Positions 30,690 to 32,440 of a stretch of 32,440 bases of DNA are shown here, one piece after another. The position numbers and the translations under genes were made by a program. The notes below the pieces were generated by a model. That model was not told the DNA's origin, searched no databases, and saw only the letters and a program-made list of their open reading frames with translations. Positions within the stretch are counted from its first letter, which is position 1, and each line of letters opens with the position of its first letter. The stretch is from Comamonadaceae bacterium (lineage in GTDB: Bacteria > Pseudomonadota > Gammaproteobacteria > Burkholderiales > Burkholderiaceae_C): NCBI GenBank assembly GCA_947449895.1, contig CANFSO010000013.1, positions 1 to 32,440 on the forward strand, read 5' to 3'.

Positions 30690-32440
30690 ATGAGTCATAA
30701 ACAGATCCGTAACATCGCCATCATCGCCCACGTTGACCATGGTAAGACCACCATGGTTGACCAATTGCTGCGTCAGTCCGGCACCTTCGCCGAACACGAA
30801 AAAGTCGTGGACACCGTGATGGACAACAACGCCATTGAAAAAGAACGTGGCATCACGATTCTGGCCAAAAACTGCGCCGTGACCTGGAAGGGCACGCACA
30901 TCAATATCGTTGACACCCCAGGCCACGCTGACTTCGGTGGTGAAGTCGAACGCGCTTTGTCAATGGTTGACGGTGTCGTGTTGCTGATTGACGCGCAAGA
31001 AGGCCCGATGCCACAAACGCGTTTCGTCACTAAAAAGGCATTGGCTCTAGGCCTGAAGCCAATCTTGGTGGTGAACAAAGTTGACAAGCCAGGCGCACGT
31101 CCTGACTTCGTCGTTAACGCTGCTTTTGATCTGTTCGACAAACTCGGTGCGACCGACGAACAATTGGATTTCCCAGTCGTCTACGCCTCCGGCATCAACG
31201 GCTGGTCGTCGATGGAAGAGGGCGCACCCGGTGAGCAGTGGGGCCCAGACATGTCGGCTCTGTTCGACACCGTGCTGAAGCACGTGCCAGCGCAATCTGG
31301 CGACCCAGCTGCGCCACTGCAGCTGCAAATTTCCGCACTTGACTTCTCGACATTCGTTGGTCGTATTGGTGTTGGCCGTATCAAGCAGGGCACGATCAAG
31401 CCAATGATGGACGTCGTTGTCATGGAAGGCCCGGACGGCAAAGCCATCAAAGGCCGTATCAATCAAGTGCTGACGTTCCAAGGCTTGGAGCGTGTGCAAG
31501 CCACTGAAGCTGGCCCAGGCGAAATTGTGCTGATCAACGGCATCAATGACATCGGTATCGGCGTGACCATCACCGACCCGGTGACCCCGATGCCGCTGCC
31601 TATGCTCAAAGTCGATGAGCCAACACTGACCATGAACTTCTGCGTCAACACCAGCCCATTGGCCGGCCGCGAAGGCAAGTACGTCACCAGCCGTCAAATC
31701 TGGGACCGCCTGCAAAAAGAACTGCAACACAACGTCGCTTTGCGCGTGAAAGAAACCGACGAAGAAGGTATCTTCGAAGTCATGGGTCGAGGCGAATTGC
31801 ACCTGACTATCTTGTTGGAAAACATGCGCCGTGAAGGCTTCGAAATGGCTGTTTCGAAGCCACGCGTGGTGATCAAAGAAGTCAACGGCGAGAAGTGGGA
31901 GCCTATCGAGCTGGTCACCGCTGACATCGAAGAAACCCACCAAGGTGGCGTGATGCAAGCCCTGGGCGAGCGCAAGGGCGACTTGGTCAACATGGAATCT
32001 GACGGCCGTGGTCGCGTTCGTTTGGAATACCGCATTCCGGCTCGTGGCCTGATCGGTTTCACCAACGAATTCCTGAACTTGACGCGCGGCTCTGGCTTGA
32101 TCGCCAACATTTTTGACTGCTACGAACCGCACAAAGGCGACATCGGTGGCCGTAAAAATGGTGTGCTGATTTCCATGGACGCTGGTGAAATTTTCACCTA
32201 CGCACTGGGCAAACTGGACGACCGTGGTCGTATGTTCGTCAAGGCGAACGACCCTGTATACGAAGGCATGATTGTCGGTATCCACAGTCGTGACAACGAT
32301 CTGGTGGTGAACGCCACGCGTACCAAGCAGCTGACTAACTTCCGTGTGTCAGGCAAAGAAGACGCGATCAAAATCACGCCACCGATTGAATGCACACTGG
32401 AATACGGCGTTGAGTTCATTGAGGATGACGAATTGGTTGA
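30690..32440 (+). CDS. typA: TypA/BipA, ribosome-associated GTPase (3' end beyond the window)
   Basis: 583 complete codons are present and the frame is still open at the window edge; the E. coli protein has 607 residues, so about 25 are missing. G1 is AHVDHGKTT (13-21), followed by the switch region EKERGITILAKN, DTPGHADFGGEVER and NKVDKPGARPDF. The BipA-specific C-terminal half (ETHQGGVMQALGERKGDL, RGLIGFTNEFLNLTRGSG, NGVLISMDAG) distinguishes it from EF-G and LepA. TypA is a translational GTPase important for stress, cold and late ribosome assembly. It follows truB after 32 bases with no terminator between, so it may belong to the same transcript. Confidence 0.95.
   Translation, partial: MSHKQIRNIAIIAHVDHGKTTMVDQLLRQSGTFAEHEKVVDTVMDNNAIEKERGITILAKNCAVTWKGTHINIVDTPGHADFGGEVERALSMVDGVVLLIDAQEGPMPQTRFVTKKALALGLKPILVVNKVDKPGARPDFVVNAAFDLFDKLGATDEQLDFPVVYASGINGWSSMEEGAPGEQWGPDMSALFDTVLKHVPAQSGDPAAPLQLQISALDFSTFVGRIGVGRIKQGTIKPMMDVVVMEGPDGKAIKGRINQVLTFQGLERVQATEAGPGEIVLINGINDIGIGVTITDPVTPMPLPMLKVDEPTLTMNFCVNTSPLAGREGKYVTSRQIWDRLQKELQHNVALRVKETDEEGIFEVMGRGELHLTILLENMRREGFEMAVSKPRVVIKEVNGEKWEPIELVTADIEETHQGGVMQALGERKGDLVNMESDGRGRVRLEYRIPARGLIGFTNEFLNLTRGSGLIANIFDCYEPHKGDIGGRKNGVLISMDAGEIFTYALGKLDDRGRMFVKANDPVYEGMIVGIHSRDNDLVVNATRTKQLTNFRVSGKEDAIKITPPIECTLEYGVEFIEDDELV

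Noticed and set aside
31047-32285. Minus-strand open frame of 412 codons at the window end
   Set aside because: It lies opposite typA, which is read unambiguously on the plus strand and simply lacks its stop inside the window.

Overview
The window comes from a betaproteobacterium, most likely the family Comamonadaceae (Polaromonas/Rhodoferax/Comamonas relatives). The evidence is the set of housekeeping proteins (CpoB, TcdA, RimP-NusA-IF2-RbfA-TruB-TypA, YejABEF), two Bug-type (TctC) periplasmic receptors, and a GC-rich multi-hairpin intergenic repeat of a style I associate with that family. The genus cannot be fixed from what I can see.

Layout. 1-1067 is the end of the Tol-Pal locus (pal 3' end, cpoB). 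1101-3034 holds a YeeE/YedE-type sulfur transporter overlapping tcdA, followed by tRNA-Lys(UUU) and a strong terminator. 3437-11827 is a catabolic cluster: a divergent IclR regulator, then a tightly packed operon of Bug receptor, Rieske dioxygenase alpha, beta, PdxA-like dehydrogenase, ferredoxin-type reductase, an unassigned thiamine-diphosphate (ThDP) enzyme and a second Bug receptor. The order from the regulator to the reductase is the order of the terephthalate genes tphR-C-A2-A3-B-A1 of Comamonas. 11928-12017 is tRNA-Ser(GGA) on the minus strand. 12082-13924 (minus) is NfeD, an SPFH/stomatin protein and DUF2237. 14064-16352 is a large PLP-dependent basic amino acid decarboxylase. 16354-18093 (minus) is fabI followed by a periplasmic-type ATP-dependent DNA ligase (LigE). 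18172-23804 is yejABEF, an ABC peptide/microcin C-type importer. 23841-32440 is the rimP-nusA-infB-rbfA-truB-typA translation operon, with a promoter and a leader terminator upstream of rimP; typA runs off the window end.

How the genes fit together. In the catabolic cluster TphC would bind terephthalate in the periplasm. TphA1 passes electrons from NAD(P)H to the TphA2A3 oxygenase, which makes the 1,2-cis-dihydrodiol. TphB oxidises and decarboxylates that to protocatechuate. Neither membrane subunits for the receptors nor protocatechuate ring-cleavage genes are present, so both must lie elsewhere. The ThDP enzyme and second receptor at the operon's end are not part of the classic tph set and are the most interesting unexplained pieces. 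The cluster sits exactly between two tRNA genes, which suggests an accessory insertion, although I found no attachment repeats, integrase or transposase.

The window is otherwise ordinary chromosome. The remaining points of interest are small: a palindromic operator candidate in the tphR-tphC gap, a repeat element wedged between yejB and yejE, hairpin elements between infB/rbfA and rbfA/truB, and the rimP leader attenuator.
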